Position numbers and translations under genes: made by a program | Source of the DNA: Xanthomonas campestris pv. badrii | Lineage (GTDB): Bacteria > Pseudomonadota > Gammaproteobacteria > Xanthomonadales > Xanthomonadaceae | DNA length: 64,000 bases | Reading direction: 5' to 3' | Assembly (NCBI RefSeq): GCF_012848175.1 | Contig: NZ_CP051651.1 | Location: 4,533,501-4,597,500, forward strand | The notes under the pieces: model-generated | What the model saw: only the letters and a program-made list of their open reading frames with translations | Told to the model about the DNA's origin: nothing | Databases searched by the model: none | In this document: positions 1 through 9,313 of the stretch, one piece after another | Layout of the letters: each line of letters opens with the position of its first letter | Numbering within the stretch: position 1 is the first letter of the stretch

Positions 1-1320
1 CCGGACGGCACGCCGCTGCGGTTTCCCGGCGTGTTGCTGGATATCGATGCGCGCCATGCCTTGTCCGAAGAACGCGACCGCGCCCTGGCCGCGTTGCGCG
101 AACTGAGCCAGACGCTGGAACAGCGTGTCACCGCACGGACCGGCGAGCTGATGGTGGTGGAAGAGGCGCTGCGACAATCGCAGAAAATGGAAGCGGTGGG
201 CCAGCTCACCGGCGGCCTGGCGCACGACTTCAACAACCTGCTGGCCGGTATTTCCGGCGCGCTGGAACTGATGACCTTGCGCATGGAACAGCAGCGTTTT
301 GCGGAGTTGCCGCGTTACCTCGGCATCGCGCAAAGCGCCACCACGCGCGCGGCATCGCTGACGCACCGGCTGCTGGCGTTCGCGCGGCGGCAGACGCTGC
401 TGCCCAAGCCGACCGATGTCGGCCAGCTGATCGCCGACATCCTGGAGCTGGTGCAGCGCACCGTGGGGCCGGGCATCCGGGTGGAGAGCGTGCCCAACCC
501 GGTGCTGTGGCCGGCACTGGTGGATGCCTCGCAGCTGGAAAACGCGCTGCTCAACCTGTGCATCAACGCACGCGATGCCATGCCCGATGGCGGGCAGCTA
601 CGCATCGACACCAGCAACCACTGGATCGACCACGACCTGGCGCGGCAACTGGGCATGCGCCAGGGCCCGTACCTGTCGCTGTGCGTCAGCGATACCGGCA
701 CCGGCATGCCGCCGGACGTGGTGGCGCGCGCGTTCGACCCGTTCTTCACCACCAAGCCGTTGGGCGAGGGCACCGGGCTGGGGCTGTCGATGATCTACGG
801 CTTCGCCAAGCAGTCCGGTGGCCAGGTGCGCATCCAGTCGGACGTGGGCAAGGGCTCGCGGGTGTGCATCTATCTGCCGCGGCATCTGGGCGATGCGGCG
901 CAAACCGATGCACACGAACAGCCGCTGCAACTCACCCCCACCGATGCCGGCGAGACGGTGCTGATCGTCGACGACGAACCGTCCATCCGCTTACTGCTGG
1001 GCGAAATCCTGCAGGAGCTCGGCTACACCGTGATCGAAGCCGGCGACAGCGTGGCCGGCCTGGGCATCCTGCAGTCGGAGGTGCGTATCGATCTGTTGAT
1101 CAGCGACGTCGGCCTGCCCGGTGGCATGAACGGCCGCCAGATGGCCGACGCCAGCCGCGCACATCGCCCCGATCTGAAAGTGCTGTTCATCACCGGCTTT
1201 GCCGAGAACGCGCTACTGGACGATCACCACCTGGAACCGCGCATGGCAGTGCTGACCAAACCCTTCAGCGTGAGCGTGCTGACGGCGCGGGTGAAGGAGT
1301 TGATTGCGACCGAGGGCTGA
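1..1320 (+). CDS. Hybrid sensor histidine kinase/response regulator, 5' end outside window
   Basis: This is the C-terminal part of a multidomain sensor kinase. The first residues read PDGTPLRFPG...DID, which looks like the end of a PAS/PAC domain, and the frame is open to base 1, so the true start lies upstream. A HisKA domain follows with the H-box LAHDFNNLL (His codon at 223-225). Next comes an HATPase_c domain with the N box (NLCINARDAMPDG) and the G boxes (DTGTGMPPD, GEGTGLGLS). The protein ends with a receiver domain (VLIVDDEPSIR), whose predicted phospho-acceptor Asp (ISDVGLPG) is encoded at 1105-1107. The GGLAHDFNN type of H-box is typical of PAS-linked hybrid kinases. The signal sensed cannot be read from this fragment. 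Confidence 0.93.
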   Translation, partial: PDGTPLRFPGVLLDIDARHALSEERDRALAALRELSQTLEQRVTARTGELMVVEEALRQSQKMEAVGQLTGGLAHDFNNLLAGISGALELMTLRMEQQRFAELPRYLGIAQSATTRAASLTHRLLAFARRQTLLPKPTDVGQLIADILELVQRTVGPGIRVESVPNPVLWPALVDASQLENALLNLCINARDAMPDGGQLRIDTSNHWIDHDLARQLGMRQGPYLSLCVSDTGTGMPPDVVARAFDPFFTTKPLGEGTGLGLSMIYGFAKQSGGQVRIQSDVGKGSRVCIYLPRHLGDAAQTDAHEQPLQLTPTDAGETVLIVDDEPSIRLLLGEILQELGYTVIEAGDSVAGLGILQSEVRIDLLISDVGLPGGMNGRQMADASRAHRPDLKVLFITGFAENALLDDHHLEPRMAVLTKPFSVSVLTARVKELIATEG

Positions 1321-1779
1321 GTGCAGGTGACAACGCTGCATGCAGCGGAAAGCACAGCTGTCGGTGCTGTTGCCACCCAGCTGCAGGGCACGGCCTTGCA
1401 GGCAAGATGTGCGCTGCAAGCTGGGTAGATGCAGTGCACCTGGCGGTTCGAGATCGGCAGACGGTGGCATTGGCCGCAGCAACGTCGCAGACGGGCCGTG
1501 TGCGTGCCTGGCACTGCACAGAGGCCCTATCCGGGATGTCAGTAGGCATGCACCCCTGCAGTGCGGCGCCGACACGGGTGGCGACAGATGCGACGACCGC
1601 AGGCGATTACGCTGTAGTCGCGTTGCATGCTCGAAGGTATCGACGGGCCCGTGCATGACCGGCGCAGCCGCGGATTGGCGGCTGCAGACCGCCTGCGGGC
1701 AACGTGGCGGCATCGGTGCCGCCATGGGATGTCAACGGCGTTCCGCTGCCGCGTCACGCAGCCATCGTCAGTTACAGGC
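1321..1779. other. Intergenic region, no gene seen
   Basis: The two flanking genes converge here. I see no reading frame with a convincing start, codon use or family match. A short hairpin at 1706-1723 (GGCGGCA, loop TCGG, TGCCGCC) lacks a T-run, so I do not call it a terminator. Confidence 0.5.
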
Positions 1780-2946
1780 TCACTCCACGCTCGCCGCTAC
1801 CAGCCGTTGCCACAGCGCCGCATTGGCGGCGTCGTCCGGCTCCAGCGTGGCGAGCACGCTCAGGGCGTGGTCCTCCTGCTCGGCGCCATGGCGGGCGAGC
1901 AGCGCCAGGGCGGCGGCCAGGCGGCCGTAGCGCAATGCGCGGCCCAGGGTGGTGGCCAGCAGGGTGGCATCGTGCTCGGGGCGCTGTTCGTCCAGCGCGG
2001 TGCCCAGCACCGGCGGCAGGTCCCAGGTGATGGCGATCGTCTTGGCCACCGCCGCGGTATGGCGTTCGACCAGCGCGGCGGCCACCTCCAGGCTGTAGGG
2101 CAGGCCGGGGCGTTCGGCGTAGGCATCGCGCAGCACCCGCAGGATCACCACTGCGCCCAGGCCCTGCAGCAGGCCGGCCAGCTGCGCCGACAAGGTGTCG
2201 CCGCCGCGTTCGCGCATGTAGGCCGCCGCCGCCGTGGCGGTGCGCAGGGCGTAGTCCCACACTGCGGCCGGCAGGCGCGAATACAGGCCGCCATCCAGGC
2301 TCAGCACCGGCTGCATGACTGCTGCGGCAACGATCTGGCGCACGCCCTCGGTGCCGATATGCACCACCGCCCGTTCCAGGCTTTCCAGCGGGGCCCCTTG
2401 CGGGCGATACAGCGCACTGTTGGCGATGCGCAGCAGGTTGGCGGCCAGCGCCGGGTCCTGCGCGATGATCGCGGCGATGCCGCGCCCGGAGGCATCCGGG
2501 TCGTTGACCGCACGCATCAGCTGCGGCAACAGGTGCGGGCGGCGCGGCAACAGCTGCGGACGCAGGTCCACATGCGCCAGGGCACGGCCCACTGCCTCCA
2601 GCACCGCCAGCTGAGCCGGGTCGGTGGGCTGGATGTCATCGGCCAGCGACGGGGTGTCCATCACCACCGCGTACATGCGCCGCAGCAACGGGCGCATCGG
2701 CGGTGGCGCGTCCTGCACGGGGGTGGCCACTGGCTGGGACGAGGGTGGTTGCGGTTCGACCTGCTGTTCTTGGACTGCGACCGGCTCCGCTGCGGGCGCC
2801 GGTGCGACGGGCGGCGTGCTGCCGGTCACCGCCGGCATGGCAGGCTCCTGCGTGCGCTGGCGCATCCGCATCCAGACGATGGCGCCGACGATCATCGCGG
2901 CAGCGAGAAGGCCGGCAGCAAGCAGCAACACAGTGGCGAGGATCAT
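1780..2946 (-). CDS. HDOD domain protein with N-terminal membrane anchor
   Basis: The protein has 388 residues. It begins with one hydrophobic segment (about residues 3-27, ATVLLLAAGLLAAAMIVGAIV) followed by a basic stop-transfer stretch (RMRQR), then a Pro/Ala/Gln-rich linker (about 35-80). The rest is a helical HDOD region with the recognisable stretch IIAQDPALAANLLRIANSALYR. HDOD domains are degenerate relatives of HD phosphohydrolases. They lack the catalytic His-Asp set and usually act in signalling, often alongside c-di-GMP or two-component proteins. The hybrid kinase upstream is on the other strand and convergent, so it is not co-transcribed. The ATG start is followed directly by the membrane helix. 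Confidence 0.85.
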   Translation of the reverse strand: MILATVLLLAAGLLAAAMIVGAIVWMRMRQRTQEPAMPAVTGSTPPVAPAPAAEPVAVQEQQVEPQPPSSQPVATPVQDAPPPMRPLLRRMYAVVMDTPSLADDIQPTDPAQLAVLEAVGRALAHVDLRPQLLPRRPHLLPQLMRAVNDPDASGRGIAAIIAQDPALAANLLRIANSALYRPQGAPLESLERAVVHIGTEGVRQIVAAAVMQPVLSLDGGLYSRLPAAVWDYALRTATAAAAYMRERGGDTLSAQLAGLLQGLGAVVILRVLRDAYAERPGLPYSLEVAAALVERHTAAVAKTIAITWDLPPVLGTALDEQRPEHDATLLATTLGRALRYGRLAAALALLARHGAEQEDHALSVLATLEPDDAANAALWQRLVAASVE

Positions 2947-3552
2947 GGGCAGTTGTCTGACTCAGTGCCGCGACTATCGGCGATGGCGGGCGCGGCGGCA
3001 ACGTACAGTGCGTGCATTGAAGGGGCGCCGCCGGGTCGCAAACGCTTGGCCGGTGCCACGGCTGCGCGACCCGGCACAGCGCCTGTCCGCGGCGTATCCG
3101 GTGTGGCGGTGTGTCTTGCGCCAAGACTTGCGGACCTCACGCTGGCAACCGCGTGCCCTGCCGCGCCACCCCCGCAGGGCGGTAAAGCGAGATCGCAAGT
3201 GTGCACCCGCCACACGCTGCAACGCAGCAATGAGCGGCGTGTCTTCAAGCTGACCACTGCGCTGCACGTCACGCTAACGCACCGGCCGTCACTATGCGTT
3301 ACCAGCTGTGCAGTTCTAGAGCATCTAGGCAGCTTAAAGGGTGCAGGCATCCGCAGTTGGACCACGTTCCACGGATATCACGCCAGGCGTGATGTCCGTT
3401 TTGTCATGCGTGCCGACAGGCGCTGCCACAGTTCGCAGGCGGTGCGCGGCGTGAACGTCGACAGTCGCCCGTGCACACGGCCCGATGCGTTCAACTTCGG
3501 TGTGGCCTGCTGACACTGCAGGCATCCGCATGCCGCGCGAGAGCATCCGCCG
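2947..3552. other. Intergenic region with a strong hairpin, no gene seen
   Basis: I see no credible gene in these 606 bases. An imperfect hairpin lies at 3371-3399. Its arms ACGGATATCACG and CGTGATGTCCGT surround the loop CCAGG, and a short T-run follows on the plus strand. No plus-strand gene ends nearby. On the minus strand it lies about 155 bases past the emfourin stop but has no T-run, so its role is unclear. Confidence 0.45.
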
Positions 3553-3864
3553 CTACAGCGTGCCCTGTTTCCATAGCCGCACGATTTCGGCCGGCGCGTG
3601 TTCTTCGGGGATGCGCAATGGTTCGCTGGCGCCCTCCCAGGCGATGCTGAAATAGCGGCGGTCGCCACCGCCGCCCTGCGGCGGCGGCAAGGCGTGCGCC
3701 AGGCACTGGTCCAGCAGGCTGCGTAGCTGCAGGCGCTGCGCGTCGTCCAGGTCGTCCATCACCAGCTGGCGTTCGCGGCGCATGGCCGGGAACGCGGCCA
3801 CGCCGCCCTCGCGGGCCAGGCGCAGTGTCACGCCTGCCTCCACGGGCGGCCGCTGCGCGCTCAT
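3553..3864 (-). CDS. Emfourin-like inhibitor of the neighbouring M4 protease
   Basis: This is a 103-residue protein with no signal peptide. Its N-terminal half (VTLRLAREGG...) and C-terminal segment (YFSIAWEGASEPLRIPEE) fit emfourin, the inhibitor of protealysin first described in Serratia. Family knowledge: emfourin genes lie next to protealysin-like protease genes in a two-gene operon and the product binds the mature enzyme tightly. Here the ATG overlaps the end of the M4 protease gene by 4 bases (ATGA), so the two are translationally coupled and the order is protease then inhibitor. A Gly/Pro stretch (PPPQGGGGD) lies mid-protein. The call rests on context as well as sequence. Confidence 0.82.
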   Translation of the reverse strand: MSAQRPPVEAGVTLRLAREGGVAAFPAMRRERQLVMDDLDDAQRLQLRSLLDQCLAHALPPPQGGGGDRRYFSIAWEGASEPLRIPEEHAPAEIVRLWKQGTL

Positions 3865-4928
3865 ACGCGCACACCCACGTCGCGCCAGGCCTGCTGGACG
3901 GCGCGTGCCTGCGCGCTGTCGGCACCGTAGTCGGTGCTGGCCACGCTGACGGTGAGCGCTGCAAAGGTGGCGAAGTCTGCCTTGGCGGTCAGCGCGCCGC
4001 CGGTGAGGGTGCGATACCAGATGCGGCCGGCCGTCTCCCAGGCCGCGCCGCCGAGCGCCACCGCCGCGCGATAGAACGCGTGGTTGGGGATGCCGGAGTT
4101 GTAGTGCACCCCGCCATCGTCTTCCTGCGTGTCGACATAGCCGGCCATGGTGGCCGGTTGCGGGTCCTTGCCCAGGGCCGGATCATCGTAGGCGGTGCCG
4201 GGTGCGCGCATCGAGCGCAGCCCCGCGCCCTGGATGCCCGGCATCAACAAGCCCGCGCCGATGATCCAGTCCGCTTCCTGCGCGCTCTGGCGCAAGCTGT
4301 ACTGCTTGATCAGGATGCCGAACACGTCCGACACCGACTCGTTCAACGCGCCGGACTGGCCCTGGTAGATCAGGTTGGCGGTGCGTTCGATGACGCCATG
4401 CGTGAGTTCGTGGCCGATCACATCCAGCGCAATGGTGAAGCGGTTGAAGACCTCGCCGTCGCCATCGCCGAACACCATCTGCTCGCCATTCCAGAATGCG
4501 TTGTCGTAATCGCGTTCGTAATGCACGGTGGCGATCAGCGGCATGCCGGCATCGTCGATGGAATGGCGCCCGTACACCGTCTGGTAGAAATCGTGGGTGG
4601 CGCCCAGGTAGTCATAGGCTTCTGTGACGGCGACATCGTCGGTGGCGGCGGCACCCTCGTCGCGCACCAGCGTGCCGGGCAGGGTGGTGCCTTGTTTGGC
4701 GTCGTAGATCCTGCGCTGCACCGCGTGCGCGGCCTGTGCGGCTGGCGCGGACGCGTCATCGGCCCGTGCCAGCAGGCCCAGCGCACGGCGCTGACGCAAT
4801 TGCGCAGTGACCTGGCGCGACAACAGCGCGCAGCGGCGGGCATGTTCAGGGGCTGCCTGGGCGACATGGTCCAGCAGGTAGGGCGGCAGGATCCCGGCAC
4901 GGCGTGGCGAAATGAACGCAGACATCAA
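3861..4928 (-). CDS. Protealysin-like M4 (thermolysin family) metalloprotease
   Basis: This is a 355-residue zinc endopeptidase. The zinc motif HELTH is at residues 173-177. The downstream Glu ligand lies in NESVSDVFG, and the thermolysin-type substrate and transition-state segment reads GVHYNSGIPNHAFY. GAWETAG and the C-terminal helical domain complete the fold. There is no signal peptide. The N-terminus carries the Pro-Pro-Tyr-Leu segment (ILPPYLLDHV) expected for the short 'PPL' propeptide of protealysin-like enzymes, much shorter than the FTP/PepSY propeptides of secreted thermolysins. Known protealysins act inside the cell or leave by non-classical routes and can cleave host actin. The emfourin inhibitor gene follows with a 4-base overlap. 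Confidence 0.92.
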   Translation of the reverse strand: MMSAFISPRRAGILPPYLLDHVAQAAPEHARRCALLSRQVTAQLRQRRALGLLARADDASAPAAQAAHAVQRRIYDAKQGTTLPGTLVRDEGAAATDDVAVTEAYDYLGATHDFYQTVYGRHSIDDAGMPLIATVHYERDYDNAFWNGEQMVFGDGDGEVFNRFTIALDVIGHELTHGVIERTANLIYQGQSGALNESVSDVFGILIKQYSLRQSAQEADWIIGAGLLMPGIQGAGLRSMRAPGTAYDDPALGKDPQPATMAGYVDTQEDDGGVHYNSGIPNHAFYRAAVALGGAAWETAGRIWYRTLTGGALTAKADFATFAALTVSVASTDYGADSAQARAVQQAWRDVGVRV

Positions 4929-5025
4929 GCGACCTCCACAAGAGCGGCATTGGCGACTATGCCGCCGCCGGCTTTAGGAAATCGTTAGACCACAGCGCCA
5001 CTGCGCACCGGATACCGCCTGCCGT

Positions 5026-5682
5026 TCAGTCCAGCTGGGCGAGCGCCTGCTGGATCGGGGTCTGCCCATCGATGAAGCCAATGGTCTTGCCGATGCTGGC
5101 CGGCGTCGCCAGCGCGGCGGCAATCACCTGGGCCACGTTGGCGCGCGAGACGCTGCCGTCGGTGTCGCTGCCGGGGTCGCGGGTGATGCGGCCGGTGGGC
5201 GCATCCAGGGTCAGGCGGCCGGGGCCGAGCACGGTCCAGTCCAGCGCGGTGCTGCGCAGATGCGCGTCGGCGGCGCCCTTGGCCTGGGCATAGGCGAAGA
5301 AGGGATCGTCCGGCCCGATGCCGTGCTCCAGCCCGGCGCCGAGATAGGACACCATCACGTAGCGGCGTGTGCGCGCCTGTTCGGCGGCCTGCATCGAACG
5401 GATCGCCGCATCGCGGTCCACGGCGTAGGTGCGCGCGGCATCGCCGCCGCCGGCACCGGCCGACCACACCACCGCATCGTGGCCGGCCAGCTGTGCGGCG
5501 ATGGCATCGGTATCGGCGTGCTCGATGTCGAACACCTACGGCGTGGCGCCATCGGCAATCACATCGCCTTCGTGCTCGGGATTGCGGAACAGCGCCGTCA
5601 CCTGGTGCCCGGCGCGCACCAGCAATGGGGTGAGCAGACGTGCAACCTTGCCATGGCCACCGATCACCAAAATACGAGACAT
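5026..5682 (-). pseudogene. NAD(P)-binding (NmrA/SDR-like) protein, interrupted by an in-frame TAG
   Basis: Read through, the frame gives about 217 residues of an atypical short-chain dehydrogenase/NAD(P)H-binding protein. It starts MSRILVIGGHGKVARLL with the Rossmann GxxGxxG-type loop and continues with VVWSAGAGGG and YVMVSYLGAG to a C-terminal RANVAQVIAAAL segment. A TAG codon at 5536-5538 (plus-strand cta) splits the gene after residue 48 (GATP-stop-VFDIEHAD). Both sides stay in the same frame, so this is a single nonsense change, not a frameshift. The ATG at 5682 has a good ribosome site (GGAGG, about 4 bases upstream). A GTG directly after the TAG could only give a product lacking the nucleotide-binding loop. 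Confidence 0.85.
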
Positions 5683-5923
5683 ACCACCTCCAGCAATGCG
5701 CGCGCGTGGCGCGGAACCGAGGCATGCTCGCCGGTGCCGCGCTAAAGCAGCGTCAGCGCCAGGTCGCGGCCTGTGCGGTGCCGGATCACACGCGCAGCCT
5801 GGATCGGCGACTGCCGGCGGCGTGGCCTCTGATGCGGCACGCGCGTGCATCGCCTGGCCGCGATGCGTAACCCGTGTGCCCCACATCTGGGACACTGGCG
5901 TGCCCGTTTCTGCGAGATTCCCG

Positions 5924-6364
5924 ATGTCCCTGTCCTCCGAGTTGCATGCGCGCGTTGGCTGCGGTGCCGTCATCCAGCGCCGCGATGGCCGCTTGCTGCT
6001 GGTGTTGCGCGGACGTGCGCCCGAGCAGGGGCATTGGGGCCTGCCCGGCGGCAAGGTGGACTGGATGGAAACGGTGGAGGCCACCGTGGTGCGCGAGGTG
6101 CTGGAAGAAACCGGCCTGCAGGTGCAACCGCAGCGCGTGCTGTGCGTGGTCAGCCACTTCGAACCGGACATGGACCCGCCGCAGCACTGGGTGGCGCCGG
6201 TGTATGTGGCCCGCATCGAAGGCAGTGAGCAGGCGCAGCTGCGCGAACCGCACGTCTTGCACGACATCGGCTGGTTCGCACTGGACGCCTTGCCCACGCC
6301 GCTGACCCGCTCGGCGTTGCAGGCGGTGCAACAGCTGCAGGCCGAGCGCGACGCGGCCGACTGA
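5924..6364 (+). CDS. NUDIX hydrolase
   Basis: This is a 146-residue protein with a complete Nudix box matching GX5EX7REUXEEXGU: it starts GGKVDWME and ends REVLEETGL. Nudix enzymes hydrolyse nucleoside diphosphates linked to another group. The substrate cannot be read from this sequence. The ATG at 5924 (MSLSSELHARVGCGAVI) puts the first strand of the fold at the usual distance from the terminus. The frame stays open further upstream, but that extension shows no Nudix homology. The C-terminus (WFALDALPTPLTRS) is the usual Nudix end. Confidence 0.9.
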   Translation: MSLSSELHARVGCGAVIQRRDGRLLLVLRGRAPEQGHWGLPGGKVDWMETVEATVVREVLEETGLQVQPQRVLCVVSHFEPDMDPPQHWVAPVYVARIEGSEQAQLREPHVLHDIGWFALDALPTPLTRSALQAVQQLQAERDAAD

Positions 6365-6637
6365 CAGGCCAGCGGTGGCGTCAGGCGCGATCACCGTATC
6401 GGGTCGGTACCGATTGCACCTTGCGCGCCCGATCTCGACCCGCCACCACGCGCGCCGCTGCCGGTCGCCGGCATCGGCACCCTGCGGCAGCATATGGATT
6501 TTGCCGCGCCGCTCGGCTAACGTCGCACTGCTGCGGCCAGGGGAGCTGGCCTGCATACGTCGAACCACACGTGTCGAATCACCCGGCCGGGACGCCGATG
6601 ACGGCTGAGCGCCCGGTCACGCATCAAGGAACGAAGA

Positions 6638-7517
6638 ATGGAATCGCTCTATCCGCAAGGGCCGGCCGTGGTGCCGGAACGGCTGACCGCGCCCAGCAGC
6701 AAGTATCGCCGGCATGCGTGGCTGGCCATGCTGGGGCTGGGCGGTTTCATCGCGGTGTATCTGGGCCTGCTGGGCTGGTTCGGCTGGACTGCGTACCGGC
6801 TGGCGTCCGGGCTGGTGCAGGGCTCGGGCGGCGAGCAGGCGGTGTGGCTCTGGCTGGTGGCGATCGGCGCGGCGTTCCTGGCGGTGTTCATGACCAAGGC
6901 GCTGATCTTCAACAAGCGCGCCGAACGCGACACCCGCGCGCTGGAGCTCAGCCCGGCCGAGCAACCGGAGTTGTTCGCCTTCCTGCATCGGCTGGCCGAC
7001 GAGGCCGGCGCACCGCGTCCGCACAAGGTCTACCTGTCGGCGCAGGTCAATGCCGGGGTGTTCTACGACCTGTCGCTGCTCAATCTGTTGCTGCCCTCGC
7101 GCAAGAACCTGGATATCGGCCTGGGCCTGGTCAATGTGCTCAACCTGGGCGAATTGAAGGCCGTGCTGGCGCACGAGTTCGGCCATTGCGCTCGATGCCA
7201 AGGCCGGGCTGGACATGTTCACTGCGCCCACTGCCTGGGCGCTGGCGGCCCGCCAGGGCTGGCCGGTGGAGCCGCTGCGCGAGGCCACCGTGCGCGCCAA
7301 CGGCGAGGATGCCGCCGGCATCGCGCGTTTCTTCGCGGCCGTGCAGGCCGGTGCCGACCAGCAGCACGCCGATGCGGCCCTGACCGGCGTCAGCCTGGTC
7401 GGGCGCGGACTGGCGTATGCGATGGCGGCGGTATGGCTGGGCGAGCGTTGCCCGCAGGCTTGGCGCGAGGGCGCCAAGCAGTTGCTGTTCAGTAGCGAGC
7501 GGCCGTATCTGGGCTGA
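6638..7517 (+). pseudogene. M48 family metalloprotease, broken by internal deletion with frame change
   Basis: The first 183 residues are the normal N-terminus of a membrane M48 peptidase. There are two hydrophobic segments (about 30-57 and 67-88), then a soluble stretch up to the zinc motif HEFGH at residues 179-183. Directly after that His codon (7184-7186) the expected continuation is lost. The frame reads a Cys/Arg-rich nonsense tail, while a different plus-strand frame from about 7188 to 7517 carries protein-like sequence (LDAKAGLDMFTAP...SSERPYLG). This looks like a deletion that joined the N-terminus to a downstream coding segment out of frame. The third zinc ligand and the rest of the catalytic domain are missing. 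I cannot assign a family to the C-terminal segment; it may be from a different gene. Confidence 0.75.
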
Positions 7518-7622
7518 GGCGCGTGCTGTTGGACCAGCGGCGCCGACCCTGCGCAGGTGCGGGCACATGGCCTTCTCGTCGTCCTCGCTAGGCTGTCGGC
7601 CGTTTTTTGGTGTGAGCCGCAC

Positions 7623-8663
7623 ATGCCCTCTTCCGAGCTTCGTGCCTTTGTCGTCCGTGTGATCGTGGTGCTGACCCTGGTGGGCTGCGCATGGCTGCTG
7701 TGGACCCTCTCGGACCTGCTGCTGATGGTGTTCGGCGCGATCGTGGTGGCGGTCCTGCTGCGCGCGCTGACCAGTTGGGTGACACGCCACACGCGCCTGT
7801 CCGACGGCTGGGCGCTGGCGGTGGTGGTCATCGTGCTCGCGCTGGGATTGATCGCCTTGCTATGGCTGTTCGGCGCGCAGCTGGCCTCGGAAGTGGGCGC
7901 GTTGCAGCGCACCTTGCCGCAGGCATGGACGCGGCTGCACGACTGGATCGCGGCCGGGCCGCTGGGACCGACGCTGGACGAATTGACCCGGCAGGCGCCG
8001 GCACGCGTGTCCAACCTGGCGCCACGCGCCGGTGCGTTTGCGCTGGGTCTCACCGGCAGCGTGGCCAACCTGTTCCTGGTGCTGGCCGGCGCGGTGTACC
8101 TGGCCGCGCAGCCGCAGCTGTACCGGCGCGGGGTGCTGCTGTTGCTGCCGGCGCATGTGCGGGCAACCACCGACGACGCCTTGCAGGCCAGCGGCACCGC
8201 CCTGCGGCTGTGGTTGCGCGGCCAGCTGCTGGCCATGGCGTTGGTGGGCGTGCTCACCGGCCTGGGCCTGTGGGCGTTGGGGATCCCCGGAGCGCTGGCA
8301 CTGGGCATCATCGCCGGGTTGCTGGACTTCGTGCCGATCGTCGGCCCGATCATGGCGGCGATTCCTGCGATCCTGCTGGGCTTCACCGTCAGTCCACAGA
8401 TGGCGTTGGCCACGGCGGCCCTGTTCGTGGTGGTGCAGCAGATCGAAGGCAATGTGCTGATCCCGCTGATCCAGCAACGCACCGTGGACCTGCCGCCGGT
8501 GCTGATGCTGTTCTCGCTGTTCGGCATCGGCATCCTGCTCGGCCCGGCCGGCGTGTTGCTGGCTGCGCCGCTGACGGTGGTGGGATTTGTGCTGATCAAA
8601 CGGCTGTACGTGCAGGAAGCGCCGGGCACGCCCACCTCGATCCCGGGGCAAAGACAGCCGTAG
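7623..8663 (+). CDS. AI-2E family transporter (PerM/YdiK type permease)
   Basis: This 346-residue integral membrane protein has the AI-2E transporter layout. Two N-terminal helices (VIVVLTLVGCAWLLWTL and the next segment) come first, then a helix and an amphipathic loop (about 85-130). A C-terminal block of helices holds the family signature LLDFVPIVGPIMAAIPA, followed by the ending LLAAPLTVVGFVLIKRL. The family name comes from TqsA; most members have no proven autoinducer role and some are Na+/H+ antiporters, so the substrate is open. I chose the ATG at 7623 because it directly precedes the polar N-terminus. The open frame extends 22 codons further upstream without similarity. Confidence 0.88.
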   Translation: MPSSELRAFVVRVIVVLTLVGCAWLLWTLSDLLLMVFGAIVVAVLLRALTSWVTRHTRLSDGWALAVVVIVLALGLIALLWLFGAQLASEVGALQRTLPQAWTRLHDWIAAGPLGPTLDELTRQAPARVSNLAPRAGAFALGLTGSVANLFLVLAGAVYLAAQPQLYRRGVLLLLPAHVRATTDDALQASGTALRLWLRGQLLAMALVGVLTGLGLWALGIPGALALGIIAGLLDFVPIVGPIMAAIPAILLGFTVSPQMALATAALFVVVQQIEGNVLIPLIQQRTVDLPPVLMLFSLFGIGILLGPAGVLLAAPLTVVGFVLIKRLYVQEAPGTPTSIPGQRQP

Positions 8664-8914
8664 GGGCTGCGCGCGGGTGCAGCGTGCGCGCAGCGGATCG
8701 GCCCGCACTCGTCGCATCGCCCGAAGCTCACCAGGCATTGCGCGTGATCATGCGCTTTTCAGCCTACATCTGGGATTGCCCATGCCTGCCTCGGCCACCG
8801 CGCGCTAACGCCACGCTGACGCCGGCTAGGCGCAACGCTTACATCTGCTCGCCTAGCGTGGAAGTCGACGCGGTGCAGCACGTGCCGTGCCGACAGAGAT
8901 CAGGAGAACATCGG

Positions 8915-9313
8915 ATGAGTCTGCAAATCCCTCAGGGTGCCTTGGTAGTGGTCGCCGACGGCGGCGAAGCACGCTGGTTCACCAACACCGGCGACGAAGC
9001 CAGGCTGGTCCTGCGCCAGCACGCGCGTACCGACGTGCAAAACGTCGACGACGAAGGCCCGGCCGGCAAGGCACCGCGCGATCTCACCGAGACTGACCTG
9101 GACGAGATGACCTTTGCCAAGCAACTGTCGCAAGCCCTGAACGATGGCGCCCTGAAGCACGAATACGCCCACCTGGTGTTGGTCGCCGACCCGACCACCC
9201 TGGGCCGTGTGCGCCCGTTGCTGCACAAGGAAGCCCAGCAGCGCCTGGTGGGCGACCTGGCCAAGGACCTGACCAACCTGCCGTTGGAAGATATCCAGCG
9301 CGCGCTGTCCTGA
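8915..9313 (+). CDS. Host attachment family protein
   Basis: This is a 132-residue soluble protein. It matches the host attachment family by its opening strand (GALVVVADGGEARWF), the acidic/basic middle (DLTETDLDEMTFAKQLSQAL) and the ending RVRPLLHKEAQQRLVGDLAKDLTNLPLEDIQ. The name comes from an Agrobacterium protein implicated in plant attachment. The fold resembles release-factor/Pelota domains and no enzyme activity is established. The ATG at 8915 follows AGGAGA at a normal distance. It stands alone, with about 250 bases of non-coding DNA on the 5' side. Confidence 0.87.
   Translation: MSLQIPQGALVVVADGGEARWFTNTGDEARLVLRQHARTDVQNVDDEGPAGKAPRDLTETDLDEMTFAKQLSQALNDGALKHEYAHLVLVADPTTLGRVRPLLHKEAQQRLVGDLAKDLTNLPLEDIQRALS

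Noticed and set aside
3371..3399. Hairpin as terminator of the emfourin gene
   Set aside because: The hairpin is strong but the T-run is on the plus strand, where no gene ends nearby.
1627..3513. A 628-codon plus-strand frame opposite the HDOD gene
   Set aside because: The protein is Arg/Gly/His-rich in the way of GC shadow frames; the HDOD gene on the other strand is clear.
5429..5923. A long upstream extension of the NUDIX protein
   Set aside because: The frame is open but the extension overlaps the interrupted NAD(P)-binding gene and has no Nudix-like content.
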